Part shown: in pieces, positions 34,801-46,717 of the stretch | Position numbering within the stretch: the stretch's first letter is position 1 | Layout: each line of letters opens with the position of its first letter | NCBI GenBank assembly: GCA_029945375.1 | Contig: CM057061.1 | Location: 1,984,001 to 2,048,000 of the forward strand | DNA length: 64,000 bases | Direction: 5' to 3' | Source of the DNA: Agaricus subrufescens | Taxonomy: Eukaryota > Basidiomycota > Agaricomycetes > Agaricales > Agaricaceae | Notes under the pieces: generated by a model | Databases searched by the model: none | The model's input: only the letters and a program-made list of their open reading frames with translations | Told to the model about the DNA's origin: nothing | Translations under genes and position numbers: made by a program

Positions 34801-36350
34801 CCATGCCTCTAGCAGAGCATCTTCTTTTTTGAAGGTCAAAACTTGTGAACCAACGATATTTGCGCAGGTATTGAGGTTGAAAACGTTGCGGATAAAAGGC
34901 TTGTCCTCCCCTATCAAAGATCAGCTAGACCAAGCAACCGCATAACATTGAAATTTACCGTGTCTCGTCACCATGTTTGCAATCTGAATAACAGGATCTG
35001 TCTGGGGCTCGGGAAAGATTCCTTTCCTACCCGCACACTCAATATCGAAGCTCAAGATCCGCAATGGGGCAATCTTCGACCAGACGCCTTCAGGAGGGTG
35101 CGAAATGAAAGCGTCATACCTGCGAAATGATTACGCTCGAAAATCCCTGAATGAAGGATGAGCCTACCTCATACGTAGCTCAATCTGGCAGTGAGATCGT
35201 TTGTGCTGGCCAGATACTAACTGGTATTTTCCAGGCGGTACCTCGATCCAATTCATTCCAACGACCTATGGCTATCAACACCTGCAGAGATGTAATGATA
35301 AAATACGTACCTTGGTATCAATCATGAACCTTAGTAAGAAGACAATATTACTTTCAAAAGTAGGAACAGGCTCTGCCGGGAAGCAGGATTGGAATTGGCA
35401 TTCTGCACGTTCAAAGAGACGTAAAGAGCCAGGGTATAAGTGCAAACGACTACACAACGCTGGACCAAATACTCATCTCTGACTTTCGGTAAGCTCTTCG
35501 GATCACTGATTGTCAGTTTGAGGAATGCTACGCCCTCATCTCCTCTGTAGCCCCAAAGTGTCCGCTTTTTGAGCTTCTCCACTTTCAGAACAACTTTACT
35601 GTCAACGATTCGCTTCGCTGCATGAGTAAACACGATTGAAATCACATTTGCCGACCTACATTCAGGTAATCTTTGAACGCAGGCAACTCGTCGTCTTGCA
35701 TACCCTTGGGAAATGCAATATAAAAGTAGGGTAGAAAATCGGTGATTAATGTCATAACACTATGACCTTCCTAAATATCATCAAAATATCAACGGACAGG
35801 AATTCAAAAGATGCTGTAAGAGCGACTCACTTGGGTCACTCCATACATCCGAATTCCAAAATGACCAGAACCGTCAACGCCCTCCTCAACGTCAGTCTGC
35901 TGAAACACTGGGGAAATGTTAACGCACACTAGACACGTAAAGATTTGACAAATTGACCTATTGAATCATGTTTGGGGTCGATTTTGCCTAACTTTGGGCG
36001 TGCCCAGCAGTCCGCACCACCCTCTGCCTCTATAAATGTCCGATAAATATGTCAACACTTTCCTACAATGGGGTTCAAACATCAAACACACCTGCTGCAC
36101 TGGTACCTTCCTCTTTCTTCAACCGTTCTAACACGTCGGCGAACGAGGGTTGAGACTGCGTTTGTGATGCAGATGTACCATTCCCTAGTTTCCTCTTCTT
36201 CACCGCCGGACCTTCCCCAATCTCATCATCGTTCAGTGTTCTGGTCGAGCAGCATTCAGTTAGCAGACAATAATTACGACGCGAGATACATGTGAAGTTG
36301 ACGTACTGCGTTCGTTCTAGAGGCTTCTTTTCTTTGGTTGGAAAAGGCAT
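31882..36350 (-). CDS. POL3: DNA polymerase delta catalytic subunit
   Basis: This is the family-B replicative polymerase that synthesises the lagging strand. The first exon [15 protein letters not shown] splices to [20 protein letters not shown], a basic nuclear-localisation-type start. Exonuclease-domain motifs include [20 protein letters not shown]. The palm contains [20 protein letters not shown] (motif A) and [20 protein letters not shown] (motif C). [20 protein letters not shown] then [12 protein letters not shown] is also conserved. The C-terminal metal-binding modules include [15 protein letters not shown] and [18 protein letters not shown] then [13 protein letters not shown], the CysB iron-sulphur ligands. 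It ends with ERFDDEAW. Many short introns interrupt it. Length and order are as for eukaryotic Pol3, about 1050 residues by estimate. Confidence 0.96.
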
Positions 36351-36714
36351 CGCGAAAGAAATGCGCGACTTAGGGTGGCAGGAGGATATATGCAATGTAG
36401 TGGGGAGATAAAGTCCCTTAAAGTAACGACTTGTGACATGACGCGACGAGCCTATTTATAGCCTTTCTACTACTTATTTGGTATCGCCCGAGCGGTCTGA
36501 CGGGAAACGTTTTCACAGTCAAGACTGTTGGTATGACTACTGTACTTCTCAAAGATAAAATTCACGTCGAATGAGCTTGAAAGAACGAATTTAGTAAAGA
36601 AACACAGCTCAAGTCGGTCAAGTTCTGACGGTTCTATTGAATACTAGCTAAACAGCAAAGCTACACGCGAGGAGACAATCATATCCATATACACAACACT
36701 CAACGTGTCCCATA
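36351..36714. other. Intergenic between POL3 and CUL4
   Basis: These 364 bp hold the POL3 promoter and the CUL4 3'UTR. A TTTATAG box (TATTTATAGCC, about 36450-36460) lies upstream of the POL3 start on the opposite strand context. The half near 36640-36714 is AT-rich. No gene was seen. Confidence 0.35.
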
Positions 36715-39634
36715 TCAAGCAACATAATGAAATATGTTCCTCTCACTCTTATCCCTCTCTAAATAATCTCCCTCCACAAGCGAATCAACCCTCTGTTTGA
36801 TGATCTCCACCTGCGGCCTGAAGTGGTTCTTCACAGCATCAATAGTCGCGTTCTTCAGTTTCTCATATGTCATAGTCTTATTAGCCTTCATAATCCGTAC
36901 AATTGCAGCATCAAGGTAGAGTTTCCTATCTCCTTCAATAGCTTCGTTAGTTTTCTTCGACTCTTCAGGCTATACAATCACACATGCAAATCAGAATGAT
37001 ATGAAGGCGAGAATTTTTTGAAAAGAGCCTCACAGAAACTTTCGCTTGGATGGAATTGATATGAACCTTTGCTCGAGGATCATCAAAGGCTGAATTAAAG
37101 TTGAACATATCATCATCGTTCACGTCTTTTCCTGGAGGTATTTTTTTCAAAACTTTCTTCTTCCCACAAGCCAAACTCTGCAAAGTTCTTCGTAATTCAG
37201 CATCGTCTAAGGGGAAAACTCATTTAGCAGGGATACCCGAACCAGTCTAGGGAAACACTTACCCATCTCTGTTTGATCCTTGATCTCTTGGAATGAAATT
37301 TGCGGTGACTGATTGAAAAGTAACAAGACAGCGGCTTGATACAAACTGACAGACAATTCTTTAATACCAGGAGTAAACCTAGCTTTGAGAGTCGCAGTCC
37401 CTAAGCTGTGATCCCAAAAAAGCGCACGGCCTGAGTGCTTTGCCTTGTAGTACAACGTAAATTTGCCAAGTTCTTCTTTCATCTAAAAATATAATCGTTA
37501 AATATAATAGAAACAAGGAACATAACTGTCGTCTCACGTCAGGAGGCAGATCAAACTTTTTCTCATTCTTGCTAAAAGGCCACGCGCTCCGTTGCAGCAC
37601 CATAACGTTTAATTTTTGCCCAGGACTATCAGCATCTAATTTAGAATGATAGTCTCGCATGCTCTCTCTTGAAAGTGCAAGGTCCTTGAACATGTCCTCA
37701 CCCATGCCAAACTCGGGGTCGTATTCTGCAAGACGACCTTTAGTAACAGCTATCTCTTAATACGAATAACGTACTTTCTTTGAGTTTTTTGAGCATGCTC
37801 GCCTCAAAGTCGTCAGAAGCACTCTTTGACAATAACAATCTCTTGGCCAGACTCCGATGATAAAATGTCCTGAAGACATCTTTATCCTCTGAGAAGCGAT
37901 ATAGACCCAACACATCATCCAACATAGCATCGAACTCAGCATCGCTGCTCCTTCCTTGACCTTTCCGCATAGCCTTGTCGAGATGTTTCGCGATCATTTC
38001 AGCTGGCTTGTTACGACGTGCCTTAAATCCGAGCGTGAAAGAATCCCCTAGTCCGTAAACAAAATTTTTGTCTGGTTGTTTGGCGAACTTTGATGATGAC
38101 GGGGATGATGTAGATGTAGAAAATGACGTGGAAATGGTTTCGTTAGCGACATGTTTAATTTCAAGTAAGCGATCGACGAGCTCCTCATCCCGCGCCGTGT
38201 CTTTGACTATAGTTTCGACAGTGGTCTGGGTGGATCAATCAGGTTCATACATCGATCAGGGATAAGTAGTATAAACATACCCGGATGAATTTACGGAAAG
38301 AAGTACAGAGGATCTTAAGGCCATCAACCCGGCTAAAGAGTGCATACATTGCTTCCAAGGATTTGAAATCCTTTGCAGTTATATACGGACCAACAACTGG
38401 GAAAGGAATGGTTAGATAATAAAACGAATCCAAGAGCGAATGACTCACTCTCATTGGCGAGCCACTCCAATCGTTCATTCCATAACGCCCGTTCGGTAGT
38501 CTCTCTCACCATACCCCAGCTGCCGACAGGCAAAACTGCTGTACTCCTTTCTTCCTCCTGTTTAATCCTATCCTGGACGTGTCTGAAGAAGGCCTGAGGA
38601 GTGTTCTGGTATTCGACCGAGAGCCGTTGAGACTCCTCGGTATAATATGCATGCGTTAAAGACACATAGTGCCTTTCGAATTCGGAGTATTGACTATGTG
38701 TGACGAGGTGATCGACCAGCTGTGGAATGTACGAGCGACTAGAATGCGGCGATCTAACAGGATTCAAATTAAAATGAACACAGATGTGAAATTTGCGAAT
38801 GGCAAGCGCACTTGGTGTCGCGCTCCACCGTCAGCCATGCTTCTACGCCTTCCTTCAACCTTTGGACTATGTGGGGATTCACAAAAATCTTCTCTTGGAA
38901 AACCGTGTATGCGGTTTCTCGGATGGGTTTGAGATGAGTGTTTCTGATAATATACTCTTGATCCAGATATGTGAGCAATGACACGAGCAGGTTCTAGTGG
39001 GAGGGGTCAATGATCATCAAGGATCAATGGACAAAGACACTTACAATCCTGGTCTCAAACCATTTGCAGGTTGTGACAAAGAAACCAAGCCACTGAACCT
39101 TATCCTTTTCGCTCTCCACGCAAGACCTGACTAACGATCCCACGCATTTCTCCAATTCCATCTGCAATGCATCAAGCAATCCTTCGCCCTTTTTTACAAT
39201 GCTGACGACAATGTGGCATGCGGAATAAATTGCATAATTTGAGGCGGGTAAGACTTCTCTCTCACTTGGATTGAGAACGATACGGATAGCTCGGCGCAAG
39301 AGTGCGAACTCTTTGTCCCCAGAGATTTGCTTGTTCGCTGAGCATATGAGATCAAAAACCGTGCGCCAGATAGAACACTGCAAAACCCACGAAAATCACC
39401 GCCTACAAGGCGGACGGTCAAAGGACCAGACTTTTGAGGACCAGATAAAGTCGCTGCAGTTGCAGCTTGAGACCTGGAAGCAGATGCGGCATCAGAGTCG
39501 GTGTTCAGTCGAGGTACTTTGCGGCAAGATGCAGACCCATTCTGAGGTTCATGAGTCTCGGATACAGAGTTCCTCAATTCGCTGAACCCATTGGACATTA
39601 CAGGCAGATTCAAGAACGTCGAGAGGGTCGTCAT
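36715..39634 (-). CDS. CUL4: Cullin-4-like ubiquitin ligase scaffold
   Basis: This is the scaffold of a CRL4-type E3 ubiquitin ligase (DDB1-linked), used in replication and repair control. The start at 39634 gives a Ser/Ala-rich leader. The cullin repeats follow: CSIWRTVFDLICSANKQISG, LLDALQMELEKCVGSLVRSC, LTYLDQEYIIRNTHLKPIRE and HYVSLTHAYYTEESQRLSVE. The cullin-homology domain has MLDDVLGLYRFSEDKDVFRT and FYHRSLAKRLLLSKSASDDF, then FTLYYKAKHSGRALFWDHSL and GTATLKARF. LQSLACGKKKVLKKIPPGKD is the region that assigns the gene to the CUL4 group rather than CUL1 or CUL3. The C-terminal neddylation domain has MTYEKLKNATIDAVKNHFRP, then SLVEGDYLERDKSERNIFHY and VA, the normal cullin end. Confidence 0.93.
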
Positions 39635-40238
39635 GGTGGTTGTAGTGTGAAACGCGGCTTAGATAACTCAACGATAACTTGGCTTCCAGGGTCACATTCA
39701 TAGGCTAAATTTATCTCGCGACACCTTGCTGTGTGTACGTTCAACTATGTAATATCTAAACTGGATTGCACTCCGTCAGTGGTAAAAACATTTATATGTT
39801 ACTTTTAAGATGCCGATACGGCAAGGGTGCGCACCAACGGGCCACTGGCTTAGTACTCAGATTCTGGGAGTCCAAAATCTTTTCATACATTCATATAGTC
39901 AAACAATTCCATCTCACTCTATTCCCTTTCGGTGTGCCTCATTCTATCTAGAAGTTCGGCCAAAGCTCTCAAATGGGTACACAATCATCACTTGAATCAG
40001 ATATTAGACGACTCCTCCGATACGTGACAGAACGAGAGAACAACGCGGTTGGACTAGAATCTTGCTGTTTAGTTTTGATTTGCACGATTTGTTGCTCATA
40101 ACCATACGAATCTCTCATAGCAGTGGAATTTTGATCATAACTCAAAAAAGATTGAAGACTTTGCGATTTCAGATGTAATAGGATCATACATTGGCCATGC
40201 AGTCGTAGCAAAAAACACGTACAGAATAAGACTACAGG
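39635..40238. other. Intergenic between CUL4 and ARP9
   Basis: These 604 bp hold the CUL4 promoter and the ARP9 3'UTR. Frames at 39766-39951 (plus) and 39969-40211 (minus) are short and show no domain. No repeat or RNA gene was recognised. Confidence 0.35.
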
Positions 40239-41946
40239 CTAAATCAGGGCAGGGGTCATGTCGATGATAGAACGGGGCCCTCTATTTGTATATTCTGCTT
40301 TTGACACGTAGTTTCTTCCATTGGAATCGTTGAAGATAATCTTCCAAGAAAATCAGCTCAATCCTCATTGTATTCACAAGACTTACTTTCGCTGTTATAC
40401 TTGTACCTAGGAAGGCAGCATAACTATTCCCCGTCTCACGATACTCGGCATAGTATTCTGGGACGGTGAGAACACGGGTAGTTCGAAATTGCATGTCCGT
40501 GGAGGGATCAGGGCTGTACAGTAATGGCGCCAGCCTGGATTGCAGGGCAAGACCAATTCCTACCAACTATTAGCGACAGGGAATCATTTGCAAAAAAAAT
40601 GAGGTACCTTTCACATGCTGCGTCATATCTCCAGTAACAACCAATCCTTGTCGAATATAAATACGCTGGTCTACATCCGTCAGGTTGACAGCGTGAGCAA
40701 CCACCTCTTGTAATGGTCTCAAAGGCTCATTATCCTCGCGCGGTAAAATACCATTGAGGCCGTTTAATAGTCTTGGATCGAAGAGCGGTTCGCACATCCT
40801 GTGCCGTTCCTTACCAAGAGTCAAGGAATGTGTCCCAAATTGTACAGTAATGAGGTCCATGGCTTCGATCTCGCGAGCGCGCGCTAGTTCCGCAGCCGTG
40901 GCTTTCGCTGTAGCCTTTTTCTTCATACCACTTTCTATCACAGCCTTTTCTTTTCCTGCCACGACGATAGCAGCAATGTCAGTGACCCCTTCATCTTCCG
41001 GAGCTGCTATTTCGCCATCTGAGGGGACTTTTATATGACCATCCTTCCATAGTTGCTGGACGAGTTCTACAAGCTTGGATTGCAACGTTTCCTGATCAAG
41101 GGGATTGGTGGGAGGAGAAAGAGCATTCATGACGGATTGGTTGGATCGTAAAAGGTGAGCGAGGTAAATTTCACAGTCTCTAAGACCCAACGACAGCTGC
41201 GTCCTGCCCTGGTGAACGATGAATCCGTCGTAGATGGAGGTGATATCGGTTTCGTAGTCGCCAATGTCTACAACGACACCGCTTAAACTGTTTGTGGCGT
41301 ACATTTGAACAACGGGTCGTTCAACAACTCCGAAACCGGCAACGTTGAAGCGTTCGAAGAACATTTGACAAATGCGTTCGTAAGTAGTACGTGGAAGTCC
41401 GGAAGTTATCGAGAGTAGCACAGGTGACTCATTTTGGACGCGTCGCCGCTCCAGTCGGTTAAAAAGGACATGCTTCCTGGTGTCGGTGGTATCAGTAAAG
41501 ATGTTGAATATCAGTGGATGATTCCACGCACCAAATAGCCTCCGCTTGTGCCCAGTCTGCAACATCGCCTTTGGCGAATGGCCATGAGATGATAAGATCC
41601 TGTCCAGCTGCTAAGGCTTCGTCTAGTTGTTTCCCAACTAAGTAATCTGTCACCGCGGCCTTCATAGGCTGTGGCATTGCCGAGGTGGCCCGACTGCTTG
41701 GAGCGGTCATGGCGTCAAAGACGCTTCCATCTCTAGTGGGTGGGACAGTGTCTCCTGCCGGGCCTCTTCGCACTCCAACGCGTGCAGGTATTTCCTGTGA
41801 TATGGAAAATCAACATTCCTCGCACCCACGATAGCGATACAACGCACTACACTAGGAGTTTTTAAGAGATCAAAGAGACCTAGTCCTGCGCGAACAACTG
41901 TCCGGCTGGTCTCGATGATAACAACATTGGCATCGCGCAACGACAT
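40239..41946 (-). CDS. ARP9: Actin-related protein ARP9-like (SWI/SNF-RSC)
   Basis: This is an actin-related protein of the Arp9 type, a subunit of the SWI/SNF and RSC chromatin remodellers. The start MSLRDANVVIIETSRTVVRA and GLGLFDLLKTPSV match the degenerate actin phosphate-1 region, with catalytic residues replaced as in nuclear Arps. DYLVGKQLDEALAAGQDLII then SWPFAKGDVADWAQAEAIW, and KHVLFNRLERRRVQNESPVL then LLSITSGLPRTTYERICQMF and FERFNVAGFGVVERPVVQMY, follow. VVDIGDYETDITSIYDGFIV is the second phosphate-binding loop. A charged insertion (about 40850-41060) with EAVIESGMKKKATAKATAAE precedes LVVTGDMTQHVKG and IGLALQSRLAPLLYSPDPST. It ends IIFNDSNGRNYVSKAEY to DMTPALI. It is divergent from ERG7 with 163 bp between starts. 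Confidence 0.88.
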
Positions 41947-42109
41947 GGGATGGGATGAGAGTAAGGTTAGGGTTCGGATCGTGTGGCAGAGCTCGGGTCA
42001 GGCTCGGGTTGCTTAAGAAATTATCTCCATTTAGTCATCGTACGATGGATCTGTGCGTTGAAAATAGCTCCACTTCTCCAGCCCGCTAGCCAACTTCCCT
42101 CCGCCTGTC
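41947..42109. promoter_or_regulatory. ARP9 / ERG7 bidirectional promoter with TTAGGGTT box
   Basis: This 163 bp divergent promoter contains GGTTAGGGTTCGG at 41965-41977. TTAGGGTT equals one and a third fungal telomere repeats and matches the telobox bound by Tbf1/Teb1-type Myb proteins in other fungi. It lies about 20 bp upstream of the ARP9 start and 136 bp upstream of the ERG7 start. A function is inferred from the motif only. Confidence 0.4.
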
Positions 42110-44880
42110 ATGTACTCTCGTCTCGAGGTCGCGTCCTCAGGCGAAAACCATTTTACAGACTACGCGCGCTGGAGACTGTTGGTTAACGATGGCGGCCGAC
42201 ATACGTGGCACTACCTCAGAACGGACGAAGAATGCAAGGCCTGGCCCCAGACAGCCCTTGACAAGTACTGGCTTGGTTTAGACACAGTGCGCTTAGCTTT
42301 GCCTCGTTAGGGACTCGGAAGATCTCATGCCGTCGTAGGAGCTACCGGATCTACCTCCTGCCAAGGACGCGTTCGAGGCTGCAAGGAATGGCTACGAATG
42401 CTACAAGAACTTGCAGGCAGATGACGGCCATTGGCCTGGTGATTATGGCGGGCCCATGTTCTTACTTCCTGGCCTTGTCATAGGATCTTACGTCACTGGT
42501 ATGGGATTCAAGGAGGAGGAACGTTTGGAAATGATTAGATACCTATTCAACCGGGCTCACCCCGTCGACGGAGGCTGGGGCATGTGAGGAGCACCTCTTG
42601 CTGTGGCATTTATCATGACTGATTGATCTAATCTTGTAGCCATATTGAAGGGGAATCATCGTGCTTCGGAACAGGGCTTAATTATGTCGCACTACGCATC
42701 CTCGGCGTTGATGCAGACCATCCTGTCTGCCTGAAGGCTCGCGCTTGTCTTCATAAACTTGGCAAGTCCAGCACTTTTCTAAACGAAGGCATGACTAATA
42801 TGTGAATAGGTGGTGCTGCTGCCATTCCTGCATGGGGAAAATTCTGGCTTGCTTTGTTGAACGTTTATGACTGGGAGGGCGTCAATCCCGTTCCACCAGA
42901 GCTTTGGTAAGAGGTCGTTTGTTATCATTGTTTATGGTTCTAATGGGGTTCAAAAGGCTTCTGCCAGAATGGTTGCCATTCCATCCTCACAGGTGGTGGA
43001 TCCATACCCGAACTCCATATGTCCCCATGAGCTATCTTTACGGTATCAGGTTTACATTTCCCGAAAATGACCTCGTTCGGGACCTTCGTCAGGTGAGGGA
43101 CTGTCTCATTTGTCTTCTCTCTATATTCCTTACGCAACCGGTTTAAATGATCAGGAAATCTATACCCAAAACTATTATTCTATTTATTGGCCAGATCAAC
43201 GTAACAATGTTTGTAAGGTCGATCTTTACTCTCCTCACTCCAGACTTTACGATGCCATCAACGTCGTGCTGAGCGCGTACGAACAATGCTCCGTCCCACC
43301 TCTTCGTAAAATCGCCCTCGAAAACGCTTACAAACTGGTGGTGTACGAAGACGAGAATACTGGATACCAAACTCTTGGCCCCGTTTCGAAAATGTTCAAT
43401 CTCGTTGCCCGTGCTCATGTCGAAGGTCCAGAAAGTCATGCCTATAAAATGCATGAAATCAAGCGTCAAGATTTCATGTGGGTGGGCGAGGACGGCATGA
43501 GAATGCGTGGCACCAACGGAAGTCAACTGTGGGATTTGGGGTTCATTACACAAGCGCTAGTCGAGACCGGGCTGGCAAAGCTTGATGAGAACAAGGAAAG
43601 TCTGCTCAGTGCTCTTCAATGGCTCGAACAAGCACAAATTAGAGAGAATCCAAAACATTACGAAACTAGCTATAGGCACACAACCAAAGGAGCTTGGGGG
43701 TTTAGGTGAGCACCCTTCATCGTATCCTGAGATTTGCATATATTGATGTTGTATGAAGCACCAAAGAGCAGGGATACACCGTCAGCGACTGTACAGGCGA
43801 GGGATTAAAGACTGTTTTATACCTTCAACACCATCTAGAGTGAGTCCCACTATCTCCACACATGAACGAAATATTCATGACCGTAGTTATACACCTAATC
43901 TAATATCTGATCGACGTATGTTTGATGCCGTGGACGTCCTCTTGACTATGCAAAACGCAGGCGGCGGTTTTGCAAGTTATGAACTCATAAGAGGACCTAA
44001 ATTCCTTGAGTGGTTGAATCCGGCTGAGGTCTTCGGTATGTTCAGCTATTATCCCAACATACATTTCTCAATGACCAATCTCGGACAGGCGACATCATGG
44101 TTGAATATGCCTATCCTGAATGCACGACTTCCGTAATTACCTGCCTTGCCACTTTCCGCAAGATATACCCTGAGTATCGAACGAATGATATCGAGTCAGT
44201 CTATGTCCTTTGTTACAGTACACTTCACTTACTTTTATGAAGACGAACTATCCAAGATGCTATTACATATCTTCACGCGGCACAGAAGCCTGAAGGTGTA
44301 TGGCATGGCTCCTGGGGTATCTGCTTTACCTACGCCACACAATTTGCTCTGGAATCCCTTTCCCTCGTTGGAGAGACTTACGAGACCAGCGAGTCTTCAC
44401 GTCGTGCATGCGAATTCCTTATCAGTAAGCAACGTGCCGATGGCGGTTGGGGTGAGAGCTATAAGGTGCGTTTTCTGTACAAGTTTTGCAACGGAAAACT
44501 TACGGAGTTTAGTCTTGTGAAACTAGTACTTGGGTTGAGCATAAGAATACACAAGTCATACAAACATGTTGGGCCGTCATGGCTTTGATGTATGCTAAAT
44601 ACCCTCACCCCGATCCTATTGAACGTGCTGTGCGCCTCGTGATGTCCCGTCAACTCCCTGTATGCCCTTTTTCCTTTTTTGTGGTTTATAACATTTTTAA
44701 TGGAGAATTTAGAATGGCTCCTGGCCCCAAGAAGCAATCGAGGGAATCTTTAATAAAACTTGTGCTATATCCTATCCCAACTTCAAGTTTTCATTCACAG
44801 TCTGGATGCTCGGAAAGGCACATTGGTATTTGAAGGAGTTAAAAGAAGGAAAGGGCGTCACGAACGGTCATAATCATTGA
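42110..44880 (+). CDS. ERG7: Lanosterol synthase (oxidosqualene cyclase)
   Basis: This cyclises 2,3-oxidosqualene to lanosterol in ergosterol synthesis, on ER and lipid-droplet membranes. The start [20 protein letters not shown] leads through about 12 introns. Family motifs include [60 protein letters not shown] and [60 protein letters not shown] and [20 protein letters not shown] follow, then [22 protein letters not shown] repeats recur, for example [49 protein letters not shown] and PDGSWKQEAI. The acid motif reads DCTGE instead of the usual DCTAE (43787-43801); the catalytic Asp is kept. It ends [12 protein letters not shown]. The gene appears intact. Confidence 0.96.
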
Positions 44881-45247
44881 TACCTGCTTTGTTTATGTGC
44901 ACATATAATCAATACTGTTACTAATTGACTACTGGCAAACTGTTTAATAGTGTATAATAACTGGCGCAGCTGTTGTGTTGTTTTCGGAAATATAGTGGAC
45001 CGGATCACTATAGCTTGTGAGATAAGCAATCACATTTAGTACCGACTTCATCTGCTGACTCGCGACTTGACACGATCTTACTCAACAAGTAGCCTGGTCG
45101 CCCACCAATCTATTGGATGCATTTGAAACTTGACCACTGCCCGGCCTTACAGCTGGCACACAGGCTTTCCTTGAACCCCTCCCATCTCAGTGTTCGCCAT
45201 CAAGTTCAGCTTCGACACATTACTATCCAGATTCTATCACTGCTATA
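44881..45247. other. Intergenic downstream of ERG7
   Basis: These 367 bp hold the ERG7 3'UTR (AT-rich near 44890-44980) and the promoter of the next hypothetical gene. No additional feature was recognised. Confidence 0.35.
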
Positions 45248-45931
45248 ATGCTATTCCACCTGTCTTTACTCCTTGTCCTCCATATCTATACTGTCATTCT
45301 AATGTTCTCCGACTTCCTTGGTGGCATACTCACCTCAATGGCCGCATTACTTGCCCTGGTTTTACCGTCGCTCATCATCGCCCAGAGAGGCCAAGCAACA
45401 CTTCCCCCAACCTCCGTATCCGTCAAACGAGAGCCAGTCAAACCAATGGAACTCGACTGGATTTTGGCCATCTGCGTAAGCCTTCTTGGCCAAAAGCCAG
45501 CTAACCAAGACGCCCACTTCAAACCTTTTCCTACTCCCCTCGTTTGGTCATTCTCTTCTCCCACTAATGTCAGCCCTCTTTGGTGTTCTGTTACTATCCT
45601 CAAAACGACTTGGTTGCTCGCCACGGTTGGCTACATATCTGCTCGAGAAGTCAGCAAGGCTATACCTGGGATTATCGGCCACGTTTCTCGACAATTGATA
45701 AAGCACATATGGTGTCTCGGGCTTAATCGAATTCAAACACTACGACTTGATGTACTCAACCGCTTAGAAGTGGCAAGGATCTCTCCGAACGATCGCGTCA
45801 CCAGCCAACCCTCGACTTGGACAGATTATGTCGTTGGATCTCTGCCTTTTCCTTTGTCTCACGCATTGGATATTGGCACTAATATATATACTCCTCGGCC
45901 CAGACCAGCGAGGCGGCCCTTACGACGATAA
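45248..45931 (+). CDS. Hypothetical membrane-associated protein (227 aa)
   Basis: A continuous 228-codon frame begins MLFHLSLLLVLHIYTVILMF, with a hydrophobic N-terminal segment of about 45 residues that could be a signal anchor or two membrane helices (GGILTSMAALLALVLPSLII). The middle has ELDWILAICVSLLGQKPA, and a helical stretch AREVSKAIPGIIGHVSRQLI precedes a Pro/Arg-rich end. No family was recognised. An overlapping plus-strand frame (45828-46217) could be a further exon if the 3' end is spliced, and a GTAAGC site at 45475 with AG at 45571 could mark an intron. The exact structure is therefore uncertain. It is on the same strand as ERG7 and PCP1. It may be lineage-specific. Confidence 0.45.
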   Translation: MLFHLSLLLVLHIYTVILMFSDFLGGILTSMAALLALVLPSLIIAQRGQATLPPTSVSVKREPVKPMELDWILAICVSLLGQKPANQDAHFKPFPTPLVWSFSSPTNVSPLWCSVTILKTTWLLATVGYISAREVSKAIPGIIGHVSRQLIKHIWCLGLNRIQTLRLDVLNRLEVARISPNDRVTSQPSTWTDYVVGSLPFPLSHALDIGTNIYTPRPRPARRPLRR

Positions 45932-46217
45932 CCTAGTGGAACTGCAGAAAAGAGACGCTGGCAACTCATCTTCATTCTCAGAGAAAAAATGGGCTTCGAG
46001 GACGAGTTACTGTCCAGTGGATGTCCGATCACTCCCTCCCCATGACGAGCCTCAAATTTTCTTTTGGCTTCCATTCTGGAGGCTCTCAGCCCCAGGTTTT
46101 CGTTTGCGTCACAGACAATCGGTATTCGGCGGCGAAGCGCTACGAGTGAAAACGAATACTTTTTCTGTGACTATCAGCAGCCATCCTCGAACAGTTTACC
46201 TGGCCCCAGCAATGTAG

Positions 46218-46717
46218 ACATGCCAAACGTATAGCTACTGAAGCCTCAAGCCTCGGCACAGGATGAACATAGACTGATCATCTTTCTCTATAAAGTATAC
46301 TTTCCTGCTATGAGTTGTCTTGGGATCCTTCGTGATGTCGGTTCTCTTTGTTGAGTAAGTCACCTCATAAGCGTGTCATTGTCAACTATCATTAGGCTCC
46401 CAACTAACGCTTCTTGTACTTGAACAGATATTTTTTTCACTCTTTTTTGCACCCTCACTGGTAGATACATGGGGACAACTCTCGAAGTTGACACACTGCC
46501 AGCTTTGACTGTAATAATGTTCGGAACCCTTTATCTGTATAGAAATACATGCATCTTTTTTTAGTATTACTTGCCCTCTGTAATGATACCAAGAATGGGA
46601 AACGCATGGCTGAGCCTGCCGAGAGTACGCGTTATGCGGGTACAAACCCTAACCCTATAACCCTATATCAAGTACTGAGTGTGACCGTCCAGTCCTCTGT
46701 CCCCAGCCCCCGCTGAG
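46218..46717. other. Intergenic, PCP1 promoter side
   Basis: These 500 bp carry the 3'UTR of the hypothetical gene and the PCP1 promoter. The telomere-like run at 46644-46665 is described separately. No reading frame with coding character was seen. Confidence 0.35.
46644..46665. promoter_or_regulatory. Interstitial telomere-like CCCTAA boxes
   Basis: The run reads AACCCTAACCCTA followed by TAACCCTAT, giving three CCCTA(A) units about 55 bp upstream of the PCP1 start codon. CCCTAA/TTAGGG is the usual filamentous-fungal telomere repeat. A short interstitial array in this place is more likely a telobox-type promoter element than a chromosome-fusion relic. That is inference from position and length. 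Confidence 0.45.
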
